NCBI GenBank assembly: GCA_934218695.1
Contig: CAKQDA010000011.1
Span: forward strand, 1 to 64,000
Direction of reading: 5' to 3'
From: an uncultured Succinivibrio sp.
Lineage (GTDB): Bacteria > Pseudomonadota > Gammaproteobacteria > Enterobacterales > Succinivibrionaceae
Length of the DNA: 64,000 nt
Shown here: positions 54,114 through 63,167 of the stretch, piece after piece
How positions within the stretch are numbered: the first letter of the stretch is position 1
How the letters are laid out: every line of letters begins with the position of its first letter
Program-made: the position numbers and the translations under genes
The notes under the pieces: model-generated
What the model was told of the DNA's origin: nothing
Database searches by the model: none
What the model saw: only the letters and a program-made list of their open reading frames with translations

Positions 54114-54794
54114 ATGCGTATCCTGGTGGTTGAAGATGATCCTTTAATTTCCAAGGCAATTGAATCCGGACTGAAATCAAGTGCCTATGCTGTTGACTGT
54201 ATTGCTGACGGCAGACAGGCTCAGTATGCACCGCAGGATATAGGCTATGACTGTATTCTTCTGGATTTGGGCTTGCCGGGAATTGACGGTGTACAGCTGC
54301 TCAAAATGTGGCGCAGCGAAAATATTTCCACTCCTGTAATTATTATTACAGCCCGTGACGGTCTTGATGACAGAGTTTTAGGTCTTGATATCGGTGCTGA
54401 CGATTATGTTGTAAAACCTTTTGATCTTGTAGAGCTTTTAGCAAGAATAAGAGCGGTTACACGCAGATCCACAGTCTCAAATGATACCGTGCTGATGTCA
54501 AACGGAGCATTGACACTTGATCCTGTAACTCATGAGGTGAAAGTAAAGGACGAAAACGGCAGTGAAAGTGTTCATCCTCTAACCTCAAGAGAATATGCTC
54601 TTTTGGAGGCTCTTTTAAGACGTCCCGGCGCAGTGCTGTCCCGAGAGGCAATTGAGGACAAGATCTACGCTTTTGGAGAGGAAGTTGAATCAAACGCAAT
54701 TGAATTTATCATTCACAACCTAAGAAAAAAGGTTGGAGCTTCTAATATTAAAAACGTCAGAGGTGTGGGGTGGAAAGTCGTCAAAGGAAACTAG
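54114..54794 (+). CDS. OmpR-family response regulator (QseB/PmrA type)
   Basis: A 226-residue regulator. The receiver domain (1-120) has acidic pocket VVEDD, phospho-acceptor Asp in ILLDLGLPGIDG near 51 and Lys in DDYVVKPFD. The C-terminal winged helix includes LTSREYALLEALLRRPGAV and IIHNLRKKVGASNIKNVRGV. AAAGGAGAG precedes the ATG. It overlaps the kinase gene by 25 nt. Closest in character to QseB/PmrA regulators; the stimulus is unknown. Inserted between yqiA and parE compared with enterics. Confidence 0.9.
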   Translation: MRILVVEDDPLISKAIESGLKSSAYAVDCIADGRQAQYAPQDIGYDCILLDLGLPGIDGVQLLKMWRSENISTPVIIITARDGLDDRVLGLDIGADDYVVKPFDLVELLARIRAVTRRSTVSNDTVLMSNGALTLDPVTHEVKVKDENGSESVHPLTSREYALLEALLRRPGAVLSREAIEDKIYAFGEEVESNAIEFIIHNLRKKVGASNIKNVRGVGWKVVKGN

Positions 54795-56182
54795 TCCGTT
54801 CCCTTCGTTTCAAGCTGTGTATGGTTCTGGCCTGTATTGGAATTCTCTATACAGGCTTCAGTTGCTATCGCTCCTACAATAAGGCCATGAATGAAATCGG
54901 TTTTTATGTGGACGAGGAGCTCGCTCAGATTGCAGGTGTCATTATCAACTATGACATGATGCTGCCAAAATCGTGGGAAGGACCAAACTTCAGAAGACGT
55001 CTCTTTCGTGATTTCAAAGGCAATCTGATGCTGCGCCATGAGTTTGAACGCTCGTTCCTGCCAATTCCATCCTTAAATGATCTCTTTGACAAGCATCAGG
55101 AAATCATTATTGCTCCTGTGTATGCTCAACCTGGAGAGACTTTCTATTTTCCCGTCGGAATCGATGACGGCTTATATTCAGTTTTAATTAACGACAGACG
55201 TGTAAGAGCATATGTGGCAACCAACAGAGCCGGCGTAAGATTTGTGGTGGCAAGACCGTTTGAGCTTATGGAGGCTCTGGTAAATCAGGCTTTAATCAGC
55301 TCTCTGTTTGAGTTCCTGCTGCTCATTGCAATCTATATTCCCTGCGTAATTCTTTTTGTAAACATCATGTTCCTGCCTGTAAAAAGACTGGCAAGAGAGC
55401 TTGATATGCGACGCGAAAGTGATCTCACTCCTGTTACAGGGCACACCTTGCCATCCGAGCTTGATGTTTTCATTGATTCAATTAACAGACTTTTCTCAAA
55501 GACCGCTGGAGCTCTGCAGAACGAGCGCAGATTTATCGCAGATGCAGCTCATGAAATGAGAACCCCGCTTACAGCAATTTCACTTCAGGCTCAGGCTTTA
55601 AAAGAGGATATCCTGCCAGAGGATGAGGCAGATAAGGTTCATCAGTTAAAGCTTGCCATTTCGCGACAGAGAAAACTGACCAATGATCTTCTGGCATATG
55701 CACGTTCCCAGTGCGGCAGAGAGCTTCACTATACGAATTTTGATGTAAAGTCGCTGTTTGTGGAAATTATTGATGATCTTGGATCACTAGCTGATGACAA
55801 CGACATTGATCTTGGGCTTGTCGGAAACTGCACAGTCTCTCTTTATTCAGACAGGTCCAGTGTCAAGACTATTATTTCAAATCTTGTAAGTAATTCATTA
55901 AAGTACACTCCCAAAGGCGGACAGTGCGATTTGAGCTGCGTAAAACAGGATCATGATATTACTGTCTTTGTTGAGGATACAGGTCCTGGATTATCGGCAG
56001 ATGATCTGACAAAAGTCTTCAACGCCTTTTACAGAGTTGGTGGAGATACAGCAAAAATTGAGGGTACAGGTCTTGGACTTTCAATTGTAAAGTCAGCATG
56101 TGATGAAATCGGTGCCAGGATTGTTCTTGAGAACAGAAAAGAGGGCGGTCTCAGGGCCAAGGTAACCTTTAAGCTTATATAA
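54770..56182 (+). CDS. Membrane sensor histidine kinase (QseC/PmrB type)
   Basis: A 470-residue sensor. TM1 near 12-32 (LCMVLACIGILYTGF), a periplasmic domain about 33-175, TM2 near 180-205 (FLLLIAIYIPCVILFVNIMF), a short HAMP-like linker, then HisKA with ADAAHEMRTPLTAIS (His near 265) and HATPase_c with NLVSNSLKYTP, VEDTGPGLSADD and EGTGLGLSIVKSA. It starts with GTG inside the regulator gene, showing translational coupling. Likely senses a periplasmic or membrane signal for the adjacent regulator. Confidence 0.9.
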   Translation: MESRQRKLVRSLRFKLCMVLACIGILYTGFSCYRSYNKAMNEIGFYVDEELAQIAGVIINYDMMLPKSWEGPNFRRRLFRDFKGNLMLRHEFERSFLPIPSLNDLFDKHQEIIIAPVYAQPGETFYFPVGIDDGLYSVLINDRRVRAYVATNRAGVRFVVARPFELMEALVNQALISSLFEFLLLIAIYIPCVILFVNIMFLPVKRLARELDMRRESDLTPVTGHTLPSELDVFIDSINRLFSKTAGALQNERRFIADAAHEMRTPLTAISLQAQALKEDILPEDEADKVHQLKLAISRQRKLTNDLLAYARSQCGRELHYTNFDVKSLFVEIIDDLGSLADDNDIDLGLVGNCTVSLYSDRSSVKTIISNLVSNSLKYTPKGGQCDLSCVKQDHDITVFVEDTGPGLSADDLTKVFNAFYRVGGDTAKIEGTGLGLSIVKSACDEIGARIVLENRKEGGLRAKVTFKLI

Positions 56183-56602
56183 AAATCAATGACATTCAGT
56201 AAGACATAATCAGACATGGCGTAAATTAAAGTTATTCTGAACAGAAGCATTAAACAGTTTCATTATTAAATGCGAGTAATTACTGCACCGATTACCAGAT
56301 ATATGCTGGTTCCTTTTAAGTCATCTTTATGAATTTAAAGAATAAAAATACAAAATTTCGGGACCTGTCTGTCATCTCATTCATGCCGGTTTTGTATCAG
56401 ACCTTACTTTTTGAAATATTACAGGAAATTTTCAGATATCTGCAATTATAAAAACATAACCTTCGGCGATCGCTTTCTTATGCTGTTTAAACAGTATTAT
56501 TCTCATTTAATTCAGAAAATCTTTAGAAAATATGAGAAAACCTCTGTCAATGGCGAAATATGTGCTACAGCAGGCATTTACAAAGGCCTCAAACGTGGTA
56601 CT
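56183..56602. other. AT-rich region left of the CRISPR-like array (possible leader)
   Basis: About 420 bases with no supported gene. A 72-codon open frame (56411-56629) runs into the first repeat and lacks a ribosome-binding site, so I reject it. The AT-rich 56330-56600 part is where a leader would be if the array is read rightwards, since the last repeat on the right is the most decayed. Confidence 0.4.
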
Positions 56603-56912
56603 ATTGAGGGGTCACCTGTTTATAGGTGAGTTACGACTCATCGCATTCGTGGTGTGAGACACTATACCCATTGAAAGGTCACCTGTTTGTAGGTGAGTTA
56701 CGACTTAGATACATCCCATTTTGAAATGTCACCATTAAATTGAAGGGGCACCTGTTTATAGGTGAGTTACGACTGGGCAATTTCAGTTGCCGTTATATGG
56801 CAGTTTATTGAAGGGTCACCTGTTTATAGGTGAGTTACGACCTGTAGGGAAACGCAGTTTCCGTACTTTTCTAAGAATTGAAAGGACACCAGCTTATTAG
56901 TGAGTTACGACT
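56603..56912 (+). CRISPR. Orphan CRISPR-like array: five 36-nt repeats, four spacers of 31-34 nt
   Basis: Repeats lie at 56603-56638, 56670-56705, 56739-56774, 56807-56842 and 56877-56912; spacers are 31, 33, 32 and 34 nt with no similarity to each other. Each repeat begins ATTGA, contains CACCTGTTTATAGGTG (stem CACCT/AGGTG) and ends GAGTTACGACT. Bases 6-10 of the repeat vary in every copy, the second repeat has one loop change, and the fifth has a disrupted stem (CACCAGCTTATTAGTG), as expected at the trailer end. No cas gene is within the window. Unit lengths (67-70) are not multiples of three, so it is non-coding. Orientation is inferred from the decayed last repeat. A non-CRISPR structured RNA repeat remains possible. 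Confidence 0.7.
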
Positions 56913-57346
56913 GATTAGGGACAGCTGCAGGCCATGTAGCCGTTCTAAAAGAAAACAGTCTGATTAGAATGTAGAATTCAGTTTTTTTAACTGTGAAGGT
57001 AGATATTTTCTACTTAATTGAATATGCACTGAGCTTTATAAGGAAGATTTCTGCTTTATCAGTTCATCCTGAACTTCAAACAGTTCACTGATATCAAGTT
57101 TGTATTTACTGTTTGTCTGAAAATAGCCTGTAAGGTTCAGAATTCATGCAGGCCCAGGCCGTATCTGTAGTCATAATTTTTCAGAATCAAAAAGTATTTA
57201 TAAGACACAGAGTTCATATCTGTCTTCAAAGACTTGCCATTACTAACGTAAATCTGCTCTTTGTGCTATTATTACCGTATTCATAGCAGAAAAGAACCTA
57301 CAAAAATCATTTCAAAAGATTTATTTCAAAGCATAAAAAGAATCAT
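56913..57346. other. Region between the CRISPR-like array and parE
   Basis: About 430 bases without a gene. Directly after the last repeat, GGC-CATGTA-GCC forms a small hairpin, and near 57000 GTAGA-TATTT-TCTAC another. No sixth repeat is visible. The parE promoter must lie in the last 150 bases; I see no strong consensus. Confidence 0.4.
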
Positions 57347-59263
57347 ATGTCAGACAATGTAAAAGATTATTCAGGCGCCTCCATTGAAGTTTTAAAAGGT
57401 CTTGAACCTGTCAGAAGAAGACCTGGTATGTATACTGATACCCAGAATCCTAATCATCTGGGCATGGAAGTCATCGACAACAGTGTTGATGAGGCTGTAG
57501 CAGGATTTGCAAGCAGGATTGATGTCGTTTTATACGAAGATGAATCTTTGGAAGTGACCGATAACGGCCGTGGCATGCCTGTCGATTTGCATCCTGAAGA
57601 AAAGATACCCGCAATTGAGCTTATCTTAACCAGACTGCATGCAGGCGGAAAATTCAATTCGGATTCCTACAAATTCTCAGGTGGTCTGCACGGTGTGGGT
57701 GTATCCGTTGTAAATGCTCTGTCCAGAAAGCTTGTTGCCACTGTAAAAAGAGATGGTGTTGTCTATCAGATCACCTATGAAGGCGGCAATAAAACTCAGG
57801 ATTTAACCCAGGTGGGCACCTGTGCTAAAAAGGATACCGGAACCTCTGTACACTTCTGGCCTGATGAACCTTATTTTGATGATCCAAAGTTCAATGTGGC
57901 CCTGTTAAAGCACCTGCTCAAAGCCAAGGCTGTTTTATGTGAAGGTTTAACCATCAATTTTGAGGATAAGATCAGAAACACCTCAGAGAGCTGGTCATAC
58001 AACGGAAATTTACAGAATTATCTTTTAACTCAGATTGAAAACAGAACTGTTGAGCCTAACCCACCTTTCTTCGGAGAGGTCAAAGGCGAGGATGAGGAAC
58101 TTGAGTGGGCTGTAGCCTGGGAACTTGAAGGTTCTGGAGCACACACAATAGGTGAGTCTTTTGTAAACCTGATCCCAACCGTGGATGGCGGAACTCATGT
58201 CAATGGTTTCAGAGCAGGTCTTACAGATGCCATAAAGGAGTTTTGTGATTTACAGAATCTTCTGCCACGCAATTTAAAGATCACAGCTGATGATGTTTGG
58301 TCACACTGTTCATATGTGCTGTCTCTGAAAATGAGAGATCCTCAGTTTGCAGGACAGACCAAGGAAAAACTGTCATCAAGACATATTGCCTCAATCGTGC
58401 AGGGGATCGTTTCAGACCGTTTCTCCCTGTGGCTGAACTCAAATGTAAATACAGCAAAGGTTATTGCCAGCACCATTATTGAAGCTGCCAAGGACAGAGA
58501 GAGCAGTGCCAAGGTTGTTGAGCGCAAAAAGACCACAAGAGGTCCTGCACTGCCGGGTAAACTTACTGACTGCACCTCATCTGATCCAAGCCGCTGTGAA
58601 CTCTTTATCGTAGAGGGTGACTCTGCTGGCGGTTCAGCAAGACAGGCAAGAGATTCAAGCTATCAGGCAATTCTTCCTCTTCGCGGAAAGATATTGAATA
58701 CATGGGAGACTTCAGCCTCCAAAGCCATGGAGTCTGAAGAAATTCGTGCCATCTCAATTGCAATCGGTGTTGATCCTGATGCAGATACTTTAGAAGGCCT
58801 CCGTTATGACAAGATCTGCATTCTTGCAGATGCTGACTGTGATGGTCTGCATATTGGCACCCTGTTGTGCTGTCTGTTTGTAAAGCACTTTACAAGGCTT
58901 GTAAGAGAAGGTCATATCTATGTGGCCTGTCCTCCTTTATTCAGAATTGATGCCGGCAAATACAAAGAGTACGCAATTGATGAGGCTGAACTTGATGCAA
59001 AGCAGAAGCAGTTCATAAGAAAGGGCATCAAGAAGGACAATATTGTGATCCAGCGATTCAAGGGCTTAGGTGAGATGAATCCTGACCAACTGCGTGAAAC
59101 CACACTTGCTCCTGAATCAAGACGTTTAAAGAAACTTACCTTAACCTCTGATGCAGATGAGAACACTTTTGCTATTATGGATCTTCTGCTGTCTCAGAAG
59201 AGAGCTGCTGACAGACGTCAGTGGATTGAAGACAACGGCGACAAGGCAGAGATGTTAGACTAG
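57347..59263 (+). CDS. parE: DNA topoisomerase IV subunit B
   Basis: A 638-residue GHKL-type topoisomerase subunit. The ATPase domain has VIDNSVDEAVAG, VTDNGRGMPVD and SGGLHGVGVSVVNALS near residues 120-135. The transducer follows, and the TOPRIM domain carries IVEGDSAGGSA near 420 and ILADADCDGLHI near 500. Length (638) fits ParE (630 in E. coli), not GyrB (804), and the position after yqiA is the ParE position. With ParC it decatenates daughter chromosomes. It is followed after 3 nt by flhB. Confidence 0.95.
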   Translation: MSDNVKDYSGASIEVLKGLEPVRRRPGMYTDTQNPNHLGMEVIDNSVDEAVAGFASRIDVVLYEDESLEVTDNGRGMPVDLHPEEKIPAIELILTRLHAGGKFNSDSYKFSGGLHGVGVSVVNALSRKLVATVKRDGVVYQITYEGGNKTQDLTQVGTCAKKDTGTSVHFWPDEPYFDDPKFNVALLKHLLKAKAVLCEGLTINFEDKIRNTSESWSYNGNLQNYLLTQIENRTVEPNPPFFGEVKGEDEELEWAVAWELEGSGAHTIGESFVNLIPTVDGGTHVNGFRAGLTDAIKEFCDLQNLLPRNLKITADDVWSHCSYVLSLKMRDPQFAGQTKEKLSSRHIASIVQGIVSDRFSLWLNSNVNTAKVIASTIIEAAKDRESSAKVVERKKTTRGPALPGKLTDCTSSDPSRCELFIVEGDSAGGSARQARDSSYQAILPLRGKILNTWETSASKAMESEEIRAISIAIGVDPDADTLEGLRYDKICILADADCDGLHIGTLLCCLFVKHFTRLVREGHIYVACPPLFRIDAGKYKEYAIDEAELDAKQKQFIRKGIKKDNIVIQRFKGLGEMNPDQLRETTLAPESRRLKKLTLTSDADENTFAIMDLLLSQKRAADRRQWIEDNGDKAEMLD

Positions 59264-59266
59264 TCT

Positions 59267-60394
59267 ATGGCAGATACCGACGATAAAACAGAACAACCGA
59301 CCAGTAAAAAACTGGACGATGCCAGAAAGAAGGGACAGGTTCCCCGCTCTAAAGAGGCAGGCACTTTCTTTGTTCTGTTAGCCGGTGTGCTGTCCATCTG
59401 GGCGTTTTCCTCATTCTTAGGCAAGGGAATGCGCCAGATCATGTTAAACAGCTTCACATTAACAAGAGAGCAGATCTTTTCAGAAGACGAAAGTCAGCGT
59501 CTTCTCATCGAAAATCTTTTAGATATAGCCATTCCCCTGATAGGCATTTCATTTGTAGTCTTTGTCTGCGCCATAGCAGGTTCAGTCTTTATCGGCGGCT
59601 ACAACTTTTCAAAAGAGGCTCTTCAGCCTAAATTCAGTAAGTTAAATCCAATAAAGGGAATAGGCAGGATCTTTTCTTTAAATGCTATCGTTGAACTTAT
59701 AAAAGGTATCTTCAAAGTAGCCTTCATCGGATCTTTCTGTTACTTTGCGCTTTCAGGTCGCATGGCTGAGGTGATGAGCCTGTCATACATTGATCCTATA
59801 GGATCTATCAGACAGGCTATAAAACTTTTATTCCAGTTCATGGTAATTATTGTCTGTTCTCTCTGTCCGATAGTTTTACTTGATGTGCCATACCAGAAAT
59901 GGAATTACATCAAACAGCTGCGCATGAGCAAGCAGGAGATCAAGGATGAATTTAAGGATACTGAAGGTAACCCTCAGATTAAGGGAAAGATAAAGCAGCT
60001 GCAGTATCAGATGGCAGCAAGACGCATGATGAAAAATGTCCCAGAGGCTGACGTGGTTGTAACCAACCCTACCCATTATGCGGTTGCACTGAAATATGAT
60101 CCTGACGGCACAACTGCACCATTAGTGGTTGCAAAAGGTGTAGATGAGATTGCCGAAAAAATCAAGGAAATTGCCAGAGAATCTGAAGTTCCTGTTGTTC
60201 CGCTGCCTCCGCTTGCCCGTTCTTTATACTATACAACCGATCTTGACTGTGAGATCCCGCGTGGCTTATTTAAGGCTGTAGCACAGGTTCTGGCCTGGGT
60301 AATGGGAATGAAATCATTCAAGGAAGGAAAGAGCAAACAGCGTCCGCGTGATCTGGATATGAATTTACCTATTCCTGATGAATTAAAATTCTAA
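59267..60394 (+). CDS. flhB: Flagellar type III export gate protein FlhB
   Basis: A 375-residue membrane protein. The N-terminus is DDKTEQPTSKKLDDARKKGQ, with four transmembrane segments between about 30 and 210. The cytoplasmic domain has the autocleavage site NPTH in VVTNPTHYAVALKYD near residue 262 and PLARSLYYTTDLDCEIP near 312. FlhB controls the switch from hook to filament export. It lies 3 nt after parE, away from flhA and the other export genes, and probably shares the parE transcript. No own Shine-Dalgarno of note. Confidence 0.96.
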   Translation: MADTDDKTEQPTSKKLDDARKKGQVPRSKEAGTFFVLLAGVLSIWAFSSFLGKGMRQIMLNSFTLTREQIFSEDESQRLLIENLLDIAIPLIGISFVVFVCAIAGSVFIGGYNFSKEALQPKFSKLNPIKGIGRIFSLNAIVELIKGIFKVAFIGSFCYFALSGRMAEVMSLSYIDPIGSIRQAIKLLFQFMVIIVCSLCPIVLLDVPYQKWNYIKQLRMSKQEIKDEFKDTEGNPQIKGKIKQLQYQMAARRMMKNVPEADVVVTNPTHYAVALKYDPDGTTAPLVVAKGVDEIAEKIKEIARESEVPVVPLPPLARSLYYTTDLDCEIPRGLFKAVAQVLAWVMGMKSFKEGKSKQRPRDLDMNLPIPDELKF

Positions 60395-60496
60395 AAAATG
60401 AGTTTTAAGTTTAATATTGTGTAATAATCAGAATATGAACAGCATTTTTTGCTCTGTTATAATGGTTTCACTGGGAGTTAATGAGGAAATTATTTT

Positions 60497-63022
60497 ATGG
60501 TAACTAAAAATACCCCAAAGAAAACTGCTGCCAAGACTGGTAACAGCAAAGCTACTGTATCTTCAAACGACTACAAGGCAAATGTAGAGAAGTTTAAAGA
60601 GTCAGTTTTAAACCATCTGCGTACCACAATCGGTACCTCTCCAGCAAAGGCTAGCAAATTAGCTTGGTGGCAGGCTGTAGTTGCAACTTGCAACGAGGAC
60701 ATCTTCGGTCGTCTGACAGATACCCAGGAGACTCATGCTAAGAATGACACCCGCGCTGTTCACTATTTATCAGCAGAATTCTTAATGGGCAGATTAACAA
60801 TCAACAATCTGACCAACCTAGAGAAGTTCGATATTGCACGTGATGCATTAAAGGAACTTGGTCTAGACATCAATGAAGTTTGTGAAGAAGAGCCAGATAT
60901 GGCTTTAGGTAACGGCGGTTTAGGCCGTCTGGCTGCCTGCTTCATGGATTCACTTGCAACATGCAAATACCCATGTGTAGGTTACGGTATTCACTATGAG
61001 AACGGTCTGTTCCGTCAGGAAATCCGCGGCGGCAAGCAGGTAGAGCGTCCTGATTCATGGCGTGAGTATGGCTGTCCATGGGAAGTATGCCGTCCAGAAT
61101 CAGTACAGAACGTACCATTAGGCGGTTATGTTGATACACAGACTGCACCTGACGGCACTGTAAGCTCAGTATGGCATCCATCTAACATCATCAAAGGTGT
61201 GCCTTGGGATATTCCTGTAGTTGGCTACCGTGGATCATCAGTTGCAATCCTGCGTCTGTGGGAGTCACGTTCTACAGAGCAGTTCAACTGGGACGTATTC
61301 AATGCTGGCGGCTACGTTGACGCACAGGCTGAAAAGTCACTTGCAGAAACTGTTTCAAAGGTTCTGTATCCTAACGATTCAACCGAAGCAGGTAAGGAAT
61401 TACGTTTAACACAGCAGTACTTCTTCTGTGCATGTTCATTACGTGATATTCTGCGTCGCTACAACCGTTCACATCACCACGATTATTCTGAGTTTGCAAA
61501 GAAGATCGTTATTCAGCTGAACGATACCCATCCTACAATTGCAATCCCTGAGTTAATGAGACTGTTAATTGATGAGGAAGGCTTATCATTCGATGCAGCT
61601 TGGGATATCACCTCAAAGACCTTCAACTACACCAATCACACTCTGCTTCCAGAAGCATTAGAGAAGTGGCCTGTATACATCTTTGAGAAACTGTTACCAC
61701 GTCACTTACAGATCATCTATGAAATCAACTATCGCTTCTTAAACGGAATCGTTGAGCACATGTGGCCTGGCAACAATGAAATGAAGGCTAAGCTTTCAGT
61801 TATTGAGGAAGGTCCTGTTCGCAAGGTTCGCATGGCTAACCTGTGCGTTATCACTTCAGGCAAGGTTAACGGTGTTGCTAAGATCCACTCAAAGCTTGTT
61901 AAGGAAGACCTGTTCCCAGAGTACAACATGCTGTGGCCTACCAAGTTCTGCAACGTAACAAACGGTGTAACTCCACGCCGCTGGTTACTGGCATGCAACA
62001 AGGGTCTGGCTGAGTTATACAACGAGGTTAGCGGCAAGGACTGGCCATTACACCTTGATCTGTGTGACAAGTTAAAGGATTACGCCGATAAGAAGGATTA
62101 CCAGGAACGTTTCATGAAGATTAAGCATGACAACAAGGTAGTTCTTGCAAAGACCATTAAGGAACTTGTTGGTGTTGATGTAGATCCTAACGCAATGTTT
62201 GACGTTCAGGTAAAGCGTCTGCACGAGTACAAGAGACAGCATCTGAATCTTTTATACATTATGTCTCTGTACAAGAGCCTGCTTGAGAACCCTGATCAGG
62301 ATATCGTACCTCAGGTATTTATCTTCGGTGCAAAGGCAGCTCCTGCATACACCCTGGCAAAGGACATCATCTATGCTATCAACGCTGTTGGCAACAAGAT
62401 CAACAACGACCTGCGCATCAAGGGCAAGTTAAAGGTTGTATTCCTGCCTAACTACCGTGTAAGCCTTGCTGAGAAGATCATTCCAGCAGCTGATATCTCA
62501 GAGCAGATTTCAACTGCAGGTTATGAGGCTTCTGGTACTTCAAACATGAAGTTTGCAATGAACGGTGCCTTAACCTTAGGTACCATGGACGGTGCAAATA
62601 TCGAAATCGTTGAGAAGGCTGGCATTGAGAACAACTTCATCTTCGGTTTATCAGTAGAAGAAGTTCAGGAACTGAAGGCTAGGGGCTACAATTCATGGGA
62701 TTACTACAATGCAAACCATGAGTTAAAGTCAGTTATTGACTGGCTGGATACTGACTACTTCACACCAGGTGAGCCAGGTGCATTATCTTCAATCAAGAAT
62801 TCTCTGCTCAACTTAGGCGATCCATTCCTGGTACTTGCTGACTTTGCATCATACAAGGATGCACATCAGAGAGCACAGCAGATGTTCAAGGATAAGGCAC
62901 GCTGGGCAAAGGCTGCTATGATCAACTCTGCAACTATGGGTATCTTCAGTTCAGACAGATCAATGCACGACTATGCTCGTGACATCTGGAACTTAAAAGC
63001 TTTAGACGTTGAAACTAAGTAA
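60497..63022 (+). CDS. glgP: Glycogen/alpha-glucan phosphorylase
   Basis: An 841-residue family GT35 phosphorylase releasing glucose-1-phosphate from glycogen or maltodextrins. It shows AVHYLSAEFLMGR near residue 90, MALGNGGLGRLAACFMDSLA near 135, VQVKRLHEYKRQHLNLL, and the pyridoxal-phosphate Lys in GYEASGTSNMKFAMNGALTL near 685 (a 20-residue window). The N-terminus has a short Lys/Ala/Thr-rich extension. GAGGAAAT precedes the ATG and TATAAT lies 35 nt upstream. Strong codon bias suggests high expression. Whether it prefers glycogen (GlgP) or maltodextrin (MalP) is not decidable here; no glg or mal genes adjoin. Confidence 0.95.
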   Translation: MVTKNTPKKTAAKTGNSKATVSSNDYKANVEKFKESVLNHLRTTIGTSPAKASKLAWWQAVVATCNEDIFGRLTDTQETHAKNDTRAVHYLSAEFLMGRLTINNLTNLEKFDIARDALKELGLDINEVCEEEPDMALGNGGLGRLAACFMDSLATCKYPCVGYGIHYENGLFRQEIRGGKQVERPDSWREYGCPWEVCRPESVQNVPLGGYVDTQTAPDGTVSSVWHPSNIIKGVPWDIPVVGYRGSSVAILRLWESRSTEQFNWDVFNAGGYVDAQAEKSLAETVSKVLYPNDSTEAGKELRLTQQYFFCACSLRDILRRYNRSHHHDYSEFAKKIVIQLNDTHPTIAIPELMRLLIDEEGLSFDAAWDITSKTFNYTNHTLLPEALEKWPVYIFEKLLPRHLQIIYEINYRFLNGIVEHMWPGNNEMKAKLSVIEEGPVRKVRMANLCVITSGKVNGVAKIHSKLVKEDLFPEYNMLWPTKFCNVTNGVTPRRWLLACNKGLAELYNEVSGKDWPLHLDLCDKLKDYADKKDYQERFMKIKHDNKVVLAKTIKELVGVDVDPNAMFDVQVKRLHEYKRQHLNLLYIMSLYKSLLENPDQDIVPQVFIFGAKAAPAYTLAKDIIYAINAVGNKINNDLRIKGKLKVVFLPNYRVSLAEKIIPAADISEQISTAGYEASGTSNMKFAMNGALTLGTMDGANIEIVEKAGIENNFIFGLSVEEVQELKARGYNSWDYYNANHELKSVIDWLDTDYFTPGEPGALSSIKNSLLNLGDPFLVLADFASYKDAHQRAQQMFKDKARWAKAAMINSATMGIFSSDRSMHDYARDIWNLKALDVETK

Positions 63023-63044
63023 TTAAGTTTTAGAAAGAAATTCT

Positions 63045-63084
63045 AAGCCCTCAGTCTGGAGACGGATTGGGGGCTTTTGTTTTA
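63045..63084 (+). terminator. Terminator of glgP
   Basis: AAGCCCTCAGTC and GATTGGGGGCTT give 12 pairs (some G-U) around an 8-nt loop, followed by TTGTTTTA. Confidence 0.78.
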
Positions 63085-63108
63085 TTTGAGCTAATGCTGA
63101 GCACACAA

Positions 63109-63139
63109 TAAAAAAGACTCTATTTGAGAGTCTTTTTTA
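63109..63139. terminator. Bidirectional terminator, 3' side of the rhodanese gene
   Basis: AAAAAGACTCT and AGAGTCTTTTT form an 11-bp perfect stem with a 5-nt loop and A/T tracts on both sides. Read leftwards it ends the hldE-rhodanese transcript. Confidence 0.85.
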
Positions 63140-63167
63140 TCGTTGAATCAGAATATTTGGTGGAACT

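Noticed and set aside
56411..56629. 72-codon open frame running into the CRISPR-like array
   Set aside because: No ribosome-binding site, no recognisable content, and its 3' end overlaps the first repeat.
56603..56912. Integron attC-like or CsrB-like interpretation of the repeats
   Set aside because: No paired GTTRRRY/RYYYAAC ends, no integrase, no cassette-sized ORFs, and no regular GGA motif in hairpin loops; CRISPR-like spacing fits better.
57347..59263. GyrB as an alternative to ParE
   Set aside because: Length of 638 residues, lack of the GyrB insert, and the yqiA-side neighbourhood favour ParE.
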